A stretch of 64,000 nt of DNA, from positions 1-64,000 of the forward strand of contig JAHCMI010000005.1 of NCBI GenBank assembly GCA_019192545.1. Reading direction: 5' to 3'. This stretch comes from Rivularia sp. MS3 (GTDB lineage Bacteria > Cyanobacteriota > Cyanobacteriia > Cyanobacteriales > Nostocaceae). Under the pieces are notes generated by a model. That model made no database searches. It was not told the DNA's origin and saw nothing but the letters and a program-made list of their open reading frames with translations. Below are positions 38,697 through 47,795 of the stretch, in pieces (position 1 is the first letter of the stretch; each line of letters begins with the position of its first letter). Made by a program: the position numbers and the translations under genes.

Positions 38697-38721
38697 CCCG
38701 ATTGACTTTTCATCAATCGGG
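38697..38721. terminator. Bidirectional terminator between XRE gene and EF-G gene
   Basis: CCCGATTGA (38697-38705) and TCAATCGGG (38713-38721) form a perfect 9-bp stem, flanked by A residues on one side and T-rich sequence on the other. Confidence 0.85.
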
Positions 38722-38795
38722 AATTTTATTAACTCAAAACTAAGAACTAAAAACTAAAAATCAAAAAATCAAATCACTTTGATAATTTTGATAAT

Positions 38796-40883
38796 TTATT
38801 TCTTCACAGCTTCGCGTTCTTTAACTTCCTTGATTACTTCATCAGCCACGTTCTTAGGACATGGAGCGTAGTGGGAGAATTCCATTGAGAACTGACCTCT
38901 ACCGGATGTCATGGTACGTAAATCACCAATGTAACCAAACATTTCACTCAGAGGAACTTCTGCTTTGATGCGAACCCCTGTAGCACCTGGATCTTGGGAT
39001 TTAATCATGCCACGACGACGGTTTAAGTCACCAATTACGTCACCAACGTGGTCGTCTGGTGTAAATACGTCTACGTTCATTACCGGTTCAAGTAATTGAG
39101 GGCCAGCTTTAGGAATAGATTGACGGTAGCCGGATTTGGCTGCAATTTCAAAGGCGATCGCGCTGGAGTCAACCGGGTGGAAAGCACCGTCAGTCAAGGT
39201 AAATTTCACGTCAACTAAGGGGAATCCAGCTAACACACCTTTGTCAATACTGTTTTCAAAACCCTTTTGTACCGCAGGCCAAAATTCTCTGGGTACGTTA
39301 CCACCAGTTACCTTGGACTGGAACTCAAAGCCGGTACCGGGTTCGCCGGGTTCGATTGTATAATCAATTCTACCGAATTGACCGGAACCACCGGACTGCT
39401 TCTTGTGGGTGTAGCTGTCGTTGATTGGTTTGGTGATAGATTCGCGGTAAGCAACCTGTGGTTTACCTACTTCAACTTCTACACCGTGAGTCCGCTTGAG
39501 AATATCAACCTTAATATCAAGGTGTAATTCTCCCATCCCTTTAATAATGGTTTCACCGCTTTCTTGGTCGGTTTCAACTTGGAATGAAGGGTCTTCCTGA
39601 ACCATTTTACTTAAAGCCATACCCAATTTCTCGGAGCTACCTTTTTTGGTTGGAGCTACAGAAATCGAGATTACGGGGTCTGGGAACACCATCGGTTCTA
39701 AGGTTGCGGGCTGTTTGGGGTCGCACAAAGTATGTCCGGTTTGGACGTTCTTCATACCCACAATTGCCACAATATCCCCAGCTTGAGCCGAATCAATTTC
39801 TTGACGGGAATCAGCGTGCATTTCTACAAGACGGCTGACACGTTCGGTTTTACCAGTGTAGGTATTAAGAATAGTTTCACCTTTTGACAAAGTACCCGAA
39901 TATATGCGGGTAAAGGTCAAAGCACCGAAGCGGTCATCCATGATTTTGAATGCTAGCGCTCTTAATGGCTTTTCTGGGTCAACAACAGCAAATTCGCCAG
40001 TTTCATTACCTTCGAGGTCAACTTCTGGCTGAGGTTTAACTTCTTTAGGATTGGGTAAATAATCAACAACAGCGTCAAGTACTAATTGCACTCCTTTATT
40101 CTTAAAGGAAGAACCGCAATAAGTAGGGAAGAAAGCTAATTCTCTGGTACCTTGACGGATGCAGCGCTTCAAGTCATCGATGGATACCTCTTCACCTTCG
40201 AGATATTTTTCCATCAAATCATCGTCTTGCTCAACAGCCATTTCTACAAGCTGTTCGCGCCATTTTTCCACATCTTCCTTCATGTCCTCGGGAACATCCT
40301 TAATCTCATAATTCATTGGATCTCCGGAATCATCCCAAACCCAAGCTTTACGAGTTAATAAGTCCACAACGCCAACGAAATCGCTTTCAGTACCGATGGG
40401 TAATACCATAACCAACGGCTTAGCAGCAAGAACATTGTCTACCTGCTTGACAACGCGGTAGAAATCTGCTCCTATCCGGTCAAGCTTATTAACGTAGATA
40501 ATTCGTGCAACTTTGGAATCGTTAGCGTAGCGCCAATTTGTTTCCGACTGGGGTTCCACACCACCAGAGCCACAAAATACGCCGATTCCACCATCGAGAA
40601 CCTTGAGAGAACGATATACCTCAATAGTGAAATCAACGTGCCCTGGGGTATCGATGATGTTCAATTGATGGTCGTTCCAGAAGCAGCTAGTAGCAGCGGA
40701 TTGAATCGTAATACCGCGCTCCTGCTCCTGATCCATGAAGTCCGTTGTCGCAGCACCTTCATGAACCTCACCGATTTTGTGGATTTTACCAGTAAGCTTC
40801 AGAATTCTTTCAGTTGTGGTTGTTTTTCCTGCATCAACGTGAGCGAAGATGCCGATATTTCGATAACGAGTGAGGTCTTTCAT
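38796..40883 (-). CDS. fusA: Elongation factor G, EF-G2 type paralogue
   Basis: 695 residues, full length, domains I-V. G1 [11 protein letters not shown] near residue 14, G2 [11 protein letters not shown]3 DTPGHVDF, G4 NKLD. It drives ribosomal translocation with GTP. The N-terminus [20 protein letters not shown] and [20 protein letters not shown] resemble the EF-G2 group I know from gamma-proteobacteria rather than the usual MARTIPLERVRN start. It is also not in an rpsL-rpsG-fusA-tufA operon. It is therefore probably a second, possibly transferred EF-G, dispensable in heterocysts. No linked ribosomal gene. Confidence 0.92.
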   Translation of the reverse strand: MKDLTRYRNIGIFAHVDAGKTTTTERILKLTGKIHKIGEVHEGAATTDFMDQEQERGITIQSAATSCFWNDHQLNIIDTPGHVDFTIEVYRSLKVLDGGIGVFCGSGGVEPQSETNWRYANDSKVARIIYVNKLDRIGADFYRVVKQVDNVLAAKPLVMVLPIGTESDFVGVVDLLTRKAWVWDDSGDPMNYEIKDVPEDMKEDVEKWREQLVEMAVEQDDDLMEKYLEGEEVSIDDLKRCIRQGTRELAFFPTYCGSSFKNKGVQLVLDAVVDYLPNPKEVKPQPEVDLEGNETGEFAVVDPEKPLRALAFKIMDDRFGALTFTRIYSGTLSKGETILNTYTGKTERVSRLVEMHADSRQEIDSAQAGDIVAIVGMKNVQTGHTLCDPKQPATLEPMVFPDPVISISVAPTKKGSSEKLGMALSKMVQEDPSFQVETDQESGETIIKGMGELHLDIKVDILKRTHGVEVEVGKPQVAYRESITKPINDSYTHKKQSGGSGQFGRIDYTIEPGEPGTGFEFQSKVTGGNVPREFWPAVQKGFENSIDKGVLAGFPLVDVKFTLTDGAFHPVDSSAIAFEIAAKSGYRQSIPKAGPQLLEPVMNVDVFTPDDHVGDVIGDLNRRRGMIKSQDPGATGVRIKAEVPLSEMFGYIGDLRTMTSGRGQFSMEFSHYAPCPKNVADEVIKEVKEREAVKK

Positions 40884-41245
40884 ATTTGACTATATAACTT
40901 GGTGCTAGAACGGTCGGTGACTACACTTAAGTATTACTCAAGGGGAATCGGCATTGGTTTAATAAAGTCAGCACGGGCTGGAACTATACCATCACAGACA
41001 TTTTATGTCTTCTAACTGATGGCGACTATACCATTTGTTAAGTAATTATAAATTATTTATATGACATGTTGAAACAGTTCTATGTAGTGGTAGCCGACTT
41101 TTCCACGGAGGAAATACGAAAGGGGAGGGGGAGAGTGGGGGAGTGGAGGAGTGGGGCAGGGGGAGAAAATACAATAAGTATTTATACTCTCACCTCATGG
41201 CTATTGAGATACAAACCTTCATGTATTGAAGCAATTTTTTGTGGT

Positions 41246-42139
41246 ATGTCAAGTCTAAAATTACTGGAAAAATACAAAGCAGGTGAATGCGAACGGGTTT
41301 GGCAAGAGTTGAAAGATTTGGGTGAGATTAACCAGCAATCTGTGAAAGTTGAAGCTCTAGCAGTTGCGCGAGAAATGATGCAGCGAGTTAAATACAATTT
41401 AAATGTTATCGTAAATAATTTAATTAAGCTCGGCTTTGAGTTTGACGAACTTGAGAAAGTAGTAGTACTAGCTAAATCTAATGCTTGTGAATATCTTGAT
41501 GAATTTGAGCAGCAATGGGGAATTTTACCGCTTTCGGTTCGTGCTTGGTTTGAAGTTATTCACTCAATTAAGTTTTCACCGTCAAAATTATTATCAAAAA
41601 ACTCGCTGCAATTTCTAGATGCAGAATCAGTAATATTGAAATTTTGCTTCCACTGCGACTACGACACTAATATATTTGATGCGGTTTCCGATGATAATGA
41701 ATTACGTTGGTATCCGCGAGAAATTAATTTTTATAGTTTAGAAGAAATTTTAGAAGGGGTTATTAAAGCCAATGAAGAATTTAAAAAGGAATGGCAAGAG
41801 GGGAAAGTTGATGAGTGGACTTTAAACTATTATAGCGAAAAAGGAATTGACCCGACTATTACACCCCTAAATAAATATTTAAATTTTTTACCAGTTGGAA
41901 TGTGTGCGAGTAATAATGAACCAATGGGATTTGATATTGGTCGTTGTACCGTAGATTGTGAATTATTTAATGATGGCGAACAAACAGATTTTGTTGATTA
42001 TTTGAGATGCAAATTATTAAATAGTTTGCTGGTTGGTGAATGCTTAACGAAAAATCCTCTTAACTATATATATTGTGGATTCCCTCCAGAGTTTGAGAAA
42101 ATGAATGCTGAAATTAAGAATGGAATCATAATATTTTAA
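41246..42139 (+). CDS. Hypothetical protein, about 297 residues
   Basis: The frame is open from 41066, but its first part is G-rich low-complexity repeat; ATG 41246 (MSSLKLLEKYKAGECERVWQ) is the credible start. It contains AVAREMMQRVKYNLNVIVNN, QWGILPLSVRAWFEVIHSIK and acidic C-terminal segments. Soluble and of normal composition. I do not recognise the family; the general form recalls uncharacterised proteins of toxin-immunity or SMI1-like neighbourhoods, but that is weak. A duplicated leader follows it. Confidence 0.65.
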   Translation: MSSLKLLEKYKAGECERVWQELKDLGEINQQSVKVEALAVAREMMQRVKYNLNVIVNNLIKLGFEFDELEKVVVLAKSNACEYLDEFEQQWGILPLSVRAWFEVIHSIKFSPSKLLSKNSLQFLDAESVILKFCFHCDYDTNIFDAVSDDNELRWYPREINFYSLEEILEGVIKANEEFKKEWQEGKVDEWTLNYYSEKGIDPTITPLNKYLNFLPVGMCASNNEPMGFDIGRCTVDCELFNDGEQTDFVDYLRCKLLNSLLVGECLTKNPLNYIYCGFPPEFEKMNAEIKNGIIIF

Positions 42140-42420
42140 TATGAGACTGATTAATTCTTCCCTCTCCTTAATAAGGAGAGGGACTGAGGGTGAGGTTAAA
42201 ACAATGTTGAAAATAAAAAACAAACTATAAAAAATCAATCATGAATAACTCGATGAAAATCAAAGGAATAATCAAATTTCAATATGAGCCTTATTAATTC
42301 CTCCCTTTCCTTAGTAAGGAGAGGGATTAAGGGTGAGGTTAAAATCTTGAAAATAAAAAATCAATTATCAAACACCAATCATGAATAACTCGATAAAAGT
42401 CAAAGGAATAATCAAAAAAG
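42136..42420 (+). repeat. Tandem duplication of a leader and start region
   Basis: Two units of about 140 bp (42136-42279 and 42280-42420) match along most of their length. Each contains a CCTCTCCTTA.TAAGGAGAGG palindrome and then ATGAATAACTCGATRAAART. The first unit's start runs only 18 codons to a stop; the second opens the 42381 gene. Confidence 0.85.
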
Positions 42421-42836
42421 GCTACGGAGTCGCATCGGGTAAAGGTGGAGATAAACGTTTCCCTAACGGAACAATTGAAATGCAAAAACCTTTTTTAAAA
42501 AAATTGGGACTTGATTTAGAACCCTATTTTTCCGGAACATTGAATATTTCCATATCTCCCCATCAATATTCTATTAAACAAGCAAAATACACTTTTAAAA
42601 ATATTAAATGGGCAGAAAAAGAACCGGCAGAAGACTTTTCATTTTTTGACTGTAGAATTCACCTCAAAAATGGTGAAGTCAAATCAGGATTGATTTATTA
42701 TCCCCATCCCGAAACAAAACCCGAACACTTTCAAGCTGCGGACATTTTAGAGATAATTACTTTTAAAATAGATGATTTAAAATATGGTGATGAAGTGATA
42801 TTAGAAGTTGATAGTCAGCAGATTGAAATTGATTAA
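42381..42836 (+). CDS. Hypothetical protein, RibK-like fold suggested
   Basis: 151 residues. GIIKKGYGVASGKGGDKRFP, QKPFLKKLGLDLEPYFSGTL and NISI echo the GxVxSGxGEG...LGFxPYxGTLNV pattern of archaeal CTP-dependent riboflavin kinases. The match is by eye and the catalytic residues cannot be verified, so function is left open. Its leader and first 13 codons are duplicated immediately upstream. No operon partner. Confidence 0.65.
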   Translation: MNNSIKVKGIIKKGYGVASGKGGDKRFPNGTIEMQKPFLKKLGLDLEPYFSGTLNISISPHQYSIKQAKYTFKNIKWAEKEPAEDFSFFDCRIHLKNGEVKSGLIYYPHPETKPEHFQAADILEIITFKIDDLKYGDEVILEVDSQQIEID

Positions 42837-42890
42837 AGTATTTTTATCTTGTAGCACCACAGCAATAAAATAACAAATAATTATTTTCCT

Positions 42891-42965
42891 GTAGGTTGGG
42901 TTAGACGCACTGGGGATTCAAATTATTAACCCATAATTTATATTGCGTCGTAACCCAACATTTGG
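42891..42965. repeat. Family C palindromic repeat (TAGGTTGGGTTAGACGC)
   Basis: GTAGGTTGGGTTAGACGC and GCGTCGTAACCCAACAT are imperfect inverted ends around an AT-rich centre. At least six more copies lie at 49.2-49.8 and 51.4-51.8 kb. Confidence 0.85.
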
Positions 42966-43000
42966 AGCGTTACATATTTTAATTGGTAATCTATATCTAT

Positions 43001-43197
43001 TAGGACTTACGCAAAAGTGACGAAATTCCGTCATTACGAGCGACAGCGTTCGCGTAGCGTCTCCTGAAAGGAGATAGTATTCACCCGCAGGGTGTGGATC
43101 ATCTCCCGACACGCTGGGATGATCCGCACCCTGCGGGTGAATGCTTCCCTACACTGCGTTTCGGTCGCAATGACAGTTTTGGTTTGCGTAAGTCCTG
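43001..43197. repeat. Family D MITE-like repeat, copy 1
   Basis: Ends TAGGACTTACGCAAAAG and TTTGCGTAAGTCCT are inverted. Inside is a second large palindrome (ATTCACCCGCAGGGTG against CACCCTGCGGGTGAAT, 43079-43142), apparently a nested insertion. Copy 2 is at 51498-51644. Confidence 0.85.
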
Positions 43198-43219
43198 TCT
43201 ATAATTAATATCTTTCAAC

Positions 43220-43292
43220 ATAATGGTGCGTCACGGTATCCGGTAATTTTTCACTTCGATGATGATTATCTAATACCGTGGCACACCCTACA
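43220..43292. repeat. REP-like repeat
   Basis: GGTGCGTCACGGTAT against ATACCGTGGCACACCCTAC; same family as those at 35.7, 50.15 and 51.79 kb. Confidence 0.7.
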
Positions 43293-43359
43293 ATATATAA
43301 TTTTTACCAAAATCTCGATAAACAAGTTCGTTTAATTCCCCATTCTCTAATTTTACGGC

Positions 43360-44436
43360 TCAAATTGAACGGTATATGAATTGAGAATGATGGGAATCTT
43401 GTTTTTCTAAAACTTCATTAATTAGATTATGTTCTGGTGACAAATGACAAACTGGATCGGTAGCATTGGATTTCCCAGTTAGTAAAAAAGCTTGACAGCG
43501 ACAACCCCCAAAATCAATTTCTCGTTTAGAACAGCTACGACAAGGTTCATCCATCCAATCCGTACCCCGAAAACGGTTAAATGCTTCGGATTCAAACCAA
43601 ATCCACTCTAAAGTTCGTTCGCTGATATTTGCAAAATTTAATTCGGGAATACTTGTAGCTACTTGACAGGGTAATACATCACCAGATGGAGAAATTACCA
43701 TCGTTTTTTGTCCCCACCCACCCATACAAGGTTTGGGATATTGTTCGTAGTAATCGGGAAGTACGTAAACTAAACCCATCGGGAAATATTGTTCTTCAAC
43801 AGCAATTGCGGTTGCTTTTTTCGCTTTTTCTAATTGAGCGGGTGTTGGTAACAGCGAAGAACGATTTTTTAAAGCCCAACCATAATATTGAGTATTGGCT
43901 AATTCAACTCTATCTGCTTGCAGTGTTTTACATAATTCCAAAATTTCTGCAATTCTATCTAAATTATGGCGATGCAATACAACATTGATAGTAAGGGGAA
44001 ATCCTAATTTTTTTACCAATTTTGCAGCAGTTAATTTTTGTTCAAAGGAAGTAATTCCTGCAATATAATCAGATTTATCAGCTTGACTATCCTGAATACT
44101 AATTTGTACGTGGTCTAATCCGCAATCTTTTAATTTAGCTGCTCGTTCTGGGGTTAAAGTTGTTCCAGATGTAATTAAAGTGGTATAGATTCCCGTAGCT
44201 GCTGCTGTTTCTACCATCACCTCTAAATCTTTTCTTAGAAGTGGTTCTCCTCCAGTAAATCCAAGCTGTAAAATTCCTAGTTTCGCAGCTTGACCGATTG
44301 CATCTAACCAATATTGAGTAGATAATTCTTGACGATTACTTTCATCATAATTAACCGGATTAGAACAATAGGGACATCGCAGCGGACAGCGATAGGTTAG
44401 TTCTGCAATTAATGTTAATGGTCTATTTATATTCAT
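43360..44436 (-). CDS. pqqE: PqqA peptide cyclase (radical SAM)
   Basis: 358 residues. Radical SAM motif C17-x3-C21-x2-C24 in YRCPLRCPYCSNP, then GFTGGEPLLRKDLE and a SPASM C-terminus with several Cys (CQVATS, DEPCRSCSKREIDFGGCRC) for auxiliary Fe-S clusters. It forms the Glu-Tyr carbon-carbon bond in PqqA, the first step of pyrroloquinoline quinone synthesis, working with PqqD. Last gene of the pqqABCDE run on the minus strand, 141 bp after pqqD. Confidence 0.96.
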   Translation of the reverse strand: MNINRPLTLIAELTYRCPLRCPYCSNPVNYDESNRQELSTQYWLDAIGQAAKLGILQLGFTGGEPLLRKDLEVMVETAAATGIYTTLITSGTTLTPERAAKLKDCGLDHVQISIQDSQADKSDYIAGITSFEQKLTAAKLVKKLGFPLTINVVLHRHNLDRIAEILELCKTLQADRVELANTQYYGWALKNRSSLLPTPAQLEKAKKATAIAVEEQYFPMGLVYVLPDYYEQYPKPCMGGWGQKTMVISPSGDVLPCQVATSIPELNFANISERTLEWIWFESEAFNRFRGTDWMDEPCRSCSKREIDFGGCRCQAFLLTGKSNATDPVCHLSPEHNLINEVLEKQDSHHSQFIYRSI

Positions 44437-44577
44437 AATGGATTTTATTAAAGAGGGGGAGATGGGGAGAGAAGGAAGTGGAGAAAATCAATATTATTTA
44501 AACTAATGGGAAAAACTAATAGTTATTTATTAACTCCTCACTCCTAACTCCTAACTCCTAACTTGTAAATCTAAAAT

Positions 44578-44874
44578 CTAAAATCTAAAATCCTTTGACC
44601 TGATTATCAATCCTTTTTTGATAACCGATAATAATAAATTTTCTACATCGCTAACGCTAACATCTTGATATTGCTGCTTTAATACTGCTACAATTTCATC
44701 AAAAGAATTATTTCCGTCACATTTATCAAGTATTGCTGCTGCTGTAGAATTTAAAGCAAGTGCTGCTTCGGGAAATAAAAGCCAATATTGCTGTCTTACT
44801 TCACTCCAATGCAAACGTACACCAGGAGCAAAGGTTAAATAATCAAGATTTTTAGTAATTTTAATTTCTTGCAT
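44578..44874 (-). CDS. pqqD: PQQ peptide chaperone
   Basis: 98 residues with the PqqD winged-helix peptide-binding layout: FAPGVRLHWSEVRQQYWLLF, then LNSTAAAILDKCDGNNSFDE and IVAVLKQQYQ. It presents PqqA to the radical SAM enzyme PqqE, whose gene follows. Position between pqqC and pqqE supports the call. Confidence 0.92.
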   Translation of the reverse strand: MQEIKITKNLDYLTFAPGVRLHWSEVRQQYWLLFPEAALALNSTAAAILDKCDGNNSFDEIVAVLKQQYQDVSVSDVENLLLSVIKKGLIIRSKDFRF

Positions 44875-45058
44875 TACCGAGCAGATTTTTAAGAGTTTAC
44901 TTCTTACTTCTTATAGCGTTTATTAATCTATTAATGTACATCTAAAAACCTCACCCCTAACCCCTCTCCTTATTAAGGAAGAGGGGAAATGAAATATAGC
45001 TTTACCAGTATAAGTTCAAGCTGTACCTCAGTTACTTGATAAACGCTGTACTTCTTAC

Positions 45059-45775
45059 TTATCTTGGACGAGTATCACCTTTCTCAATTGCATCTAACTG
45101 AGTCCATAGTAAATCGCATTTAAAGGTTAATGCTTGAACCGCTTGCTGTTGGCGAACGCGAGTTGTACAGTACTTTAAAACCAGATTCAGAGCATATTTT
45201 GCGTCTCGGGGTGCTTTTTTCAACCTGACCCGAAAATATTCAAATCCGGTGGGATCTATCCAATCATAATGTTTTTCTAGTGCTGCTAATCTGACCTGAA
45301 TTGCATCGGGACCGAACAATTCTGTTAATGATGCAGCAATCGCGATAATCCACAACTGATTGCGGCAAAAATTTACATAAGCATCTACAGCATAGCGAAC
45401 ACCGGGTAATACATGACTCTCATCAATTAGTTCGGAACGCGATAATCCGACACTTTGACCTAATTGAATCCATGCTTCAATACCACCTTCATCTCCCGAG
45501 CGCCCATCATGGTCTATAATCCGCTCAATCCATTCTCGTCTTACTTCTCTATCGGGACAGTTTGCAATTATGGCTGCATCTTTGAGGGGAATATTCTTTT
45601 GATAGTAAAAGCGATTTGCTACCCAGTTGCGGATTTCTGTTTTTGTTAATAATCCCTGGTTCATTCTTTGGTGAAAGGGATGCAGATGATGATAGCGAGA
45701 TTTTTGGGAGTAGAGTATGGATTCAAATTCTTGTTTTGACCAAGGTTTTTCAAGTTCGGGGTTGAGTAATTGCAT
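45059..45775 (-). CDS. pqqC: Pyrroloquinoline-quinone synthase
   Basis: About 238 residues starting at ATG 45775 (MQLLNPELEKPWSKQEFES); the open frame extends further but over tandem repeats. All-helical haem-oxygenase-like fold with HHLHPFHQRMNQGLLTK, NRFYYQKNIPLKDAAIIANC and FEYFRVRLKKAPRDAKYAL. It performs the last ring closure and eight-electron oxidation to PQQ using O2. Oxygen use fits a vegetative-cell role. Same strand as pqqB, 85 bp apart. Confidence 0.95.
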   Translation of the reverse strand: MQLLNPELEKPWSKQEFESILYSQKSRYHHLHPFHQRMNQGLLTKTEIRNWVANRFYYQKNIPLKDAAIIANCPDREVRREWIERIIDHDGRSGDEGGIEAWIQLGQSVGLSRSELIDESHVLPGVRYAVDAYVNFCRNQLWIIAIAASLTELFGPDAIQVRLAALEKHYDWIDPTGFEYFRVRLKKAPRDAKYALNLVLKYCTTRVRQQQAVQALTFKCDLLWTQLDAIEKGDTRPR

Positions 45776-45860
45776 ATTAGGGAGTAGGGAATAGGGAATA
45801 GGGAATAGGAAGTCAGAAGTCAGAAATAATGGGTAATAACTAATAAATAACAACTAAAAA

Positions 45861-46784
45861 CTACAGTTCAATAGTTAATCCATCATCACCAACCTCTACA
45901 CCTGCTGCTTCAACTATTTTGCGTTCTGCTGAATTAGCGATAAGAATGGGATTGCTGTTGTTGATGTGAGTAAAAATTTTTCGCTTACAAGAAAGTTTGC
46001 TCAAATGATTTAAGCTACCGTTCTCTCCCGAGAGTGGTAAATGACCCATAGATAAAGATGTACGTGTTGACATTCCCAGGTTAACTAGTTCGTCGTTTTG
46101 CCAAAATGTTCCATCTACTAAAATGCAATCGCTTTTATCCAACCGCTTTAATATAGAATCGTTTAATTCAGCCAGTGCTGGAGCATATGTTACAACACCT
46201 CCACTAATGCGATCGCGAAAGGTAAAACCAACAACTGAGTTATCTTGATTCCCATCATCGCTAACCTTCGAGCGCATATATTTTGGTGGTTTACTCTTAA
46301 GTGAAAACACTTCTATATCTAAACTTGAGCTATCATCTCTATTCAAATTTACTGTAGAACCTGGTTCGATACTAGTCCAAACAACTCCACAGTAATCTTT
46401 GAGAACGCGAAGAATAGAAAATCCTTCGGTTAATGCTTTACGTACAGAGTTAGTTCCATAAATAGCTAAAGGTTCCGCAGATTCTCGGAGAATCATTAAT
46501 CCTGCGGTATGGTCTATTTCTGCATCGGTTAATAATACTCCAGCGATAGGGTTAGAACGAATTGAAGTCGGTACGGTATCTCGCAATCGTTCGAGTTGTT
46601 GACGTACATCAGGGGATGCATTTATTAAATACCAGGAACCCTTAGTGCCGCGAACCGCAAGGGATGATTGAGTGCGTTGATGTACGCCATTTTTACCCTC
46701 ACGGACAGATTGACAACCGGGACAATTACAGTTCCATTGAGGAAATCCCCCTCCAGCGGCAGAACCAAGAATTCGTACAAGCAT
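45861..46784 (-). CDS. pqqB: PQQ biosynthesis MBL-fold protein
   Basis: 307 residues with the typical N-terminus LGSAAGGGFPQWNCNCPGCQ, metallo-hydrolase motif LTDAEIDHTAGL, SMGHLPLSGENGS and FTHINNSNPIL. Proposed to be the Fe-dependent hydroxylase of the Tyr in the cross-linked peptide. Second gene of the pqq run. Confidence 0.96.
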   Translation of the reverse strand: MLVRILGSAAGGGFPQWNCNCPGCQSVREGKNGVHQRTQSSLAVRGTKGSWYLINASPDVRQQLERLRDTVPTSIRSNPIAGVLLTDAEIDHTAGLMILRESAEPLAIYGTNSVRKALTEGFSILRVLKDYCGVVWTSIEPGSTVNLNRDDSSSLDIEVFSLKSKPPKYMRSKVSDDGNQDNSVVGFTFRDRISGGVVTYAPALAELNDSILKRLDKSDCILVDGTFWQNDELVNLGMSTRTSLSMGHLPLSGENGSLNHLSKLSCKRKIFTHINNSNPILIANSAERKIVEAAGVEVGDDGLTIEL

Positions 46785-46843
46785 TTTAATTATGATTCCT
46801 AACCGTTAATTAGTTAATCCCATTAACAAACATAAAACCTCTA

Positions 46844-47086
46844 AGAGAATGTTTTGAAAGCTATAAATGATACTCGCAACTGTTGATATCCCCCTCAATC
46901 CCCCTTAAAAAGGGGGACTTTAATCCACGCCACTTGCTACAAGTCGGGGAACTCCGAAGTTTCTTTAAGCGGGGGAACCCCGCCAACGAACTTCTCTCCG
47001 CCCAACGCAGTGGCTCCCCTTTTTAAGGGGGGAAGGGGGGATCATCCAAGAATTGTGATAAAAAATATACTTTTCAAACATCCTCT
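46844..47086. repeat. MITE-like repeat, family A, copy 3
   Basis: Same ends (AGAGAATGTTTTGAAAG and CTTTTCAAACATCCTCT) and C-/G-rich arms as copies at 1.3 and 6.3 kb, but longer because of an extra block near 46922-47020. It separates pqqB from pqqA, so it may affect their cotranscription. Confidence 0.75.
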
Positions 47087-47099
47087 ATCCTTTGACCTG

Positions 47100-47288
47100 T
47101 TAATCCAATTGATGAACATAAGCAGTGACTTCCATACAAAGACCAAATTCTTCAAACGATGGTGCTTCCCAAACTGCTGCTGGTTTAAATCCTGGTGATT
47201 CAGAATCTGTATGAGTTTTTTTAGTATGAATCTTGGGAAGATTTTTATCTTGATTGCCAGAGATAGAAGAATTATTTTGTTTATTCAT
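47100..47288 (-). CDS. pqqA: PQQ precursor peptide with long leader
   Basis: 62 residues. The C-terminal part, WEAPSFEEFGLCMEVTAYVH, carries the E-x-x-x-Y core (Glu53 and Tyr57) whose side chains become PQQ. Usual PqqA peptides are 22-30 residues; this one has about 38 extra N-terminal residues, polar and without a signal. AAGGAC precedes the only ATG, so the long form seems real. First gene of the pqq run, 315 bp from pqqB with a MITE in between. No pqqF-type protease is in view to release the core. Confidence 0.92.
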   Translation of the reverse strand: MNKQNNSSISGNQDKNLPKIHTKKTHTDSESPGFKPAAVWEAPSFEEFGLCMEVTAYVHQLD

Positions 47289-47795
47289 TGTACTTGTGTC
47301 CTTAATAGATGGAATAGGTGAAAAACTGATTTTTACAAAAGGTTAAAGGTTAGAGGTCAAAGGTCAAAGGTTAAAGGTTAAAGTTTTAATAATTAGCCGG
47401 TTTCTTTATTAACAGGAATGGCCGCAACCGGCACATTTTTTTGTAGGGTGCTGTGACACTTTTACTATTTTTAAACGCAGTAATAACCTTTTTCAGTGTC
47501 ACGCACCAATTAGTATTATGATAATTGCGTAAGTCCTAATTAATAAATTCCACAATTACTCATTACAAAAAAGGCAGGAGGCAGAGGGCAGATGGCAGAA
47601 GGTAAGAAGTATCAATTAAAACTTTAGTTCTGAGTTTAAAGCTCAGTAAAAAAAGAAACAATATTTTGAGACGCGCAGCGCGATAAATATTCATGTCCTT
47701 ATTTCATTCACGCAGAGCGTGTGGATCATCTCACGTTTTTAAGCGTGAGTCCCTTCTGCCTCTTGCCTCCTTCCTTCTGCCTTCTGAATTCTTAC
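47289..47795. other. Repeat-filled gap between pqqA and the dehydrogenase gene
   Basis: Holds GGTTAAAGGTTA-type tandem repeats (47338-47385), a nested palindromic repeat related to the one at 36.5 kb (about 47417-47515), a solo family D end (GCGTAAGTCCTAAT near 47526) and G-rich AGGCAGAGGGCAGA repeats. No gene. Confidence 0.65.

Noticed and set aside
41066-41245. Longer N-terminus for the 41246-42139 protein
   Set aside because: The extra 60 codons cover G-rich repeat sequence and lack a binding site.
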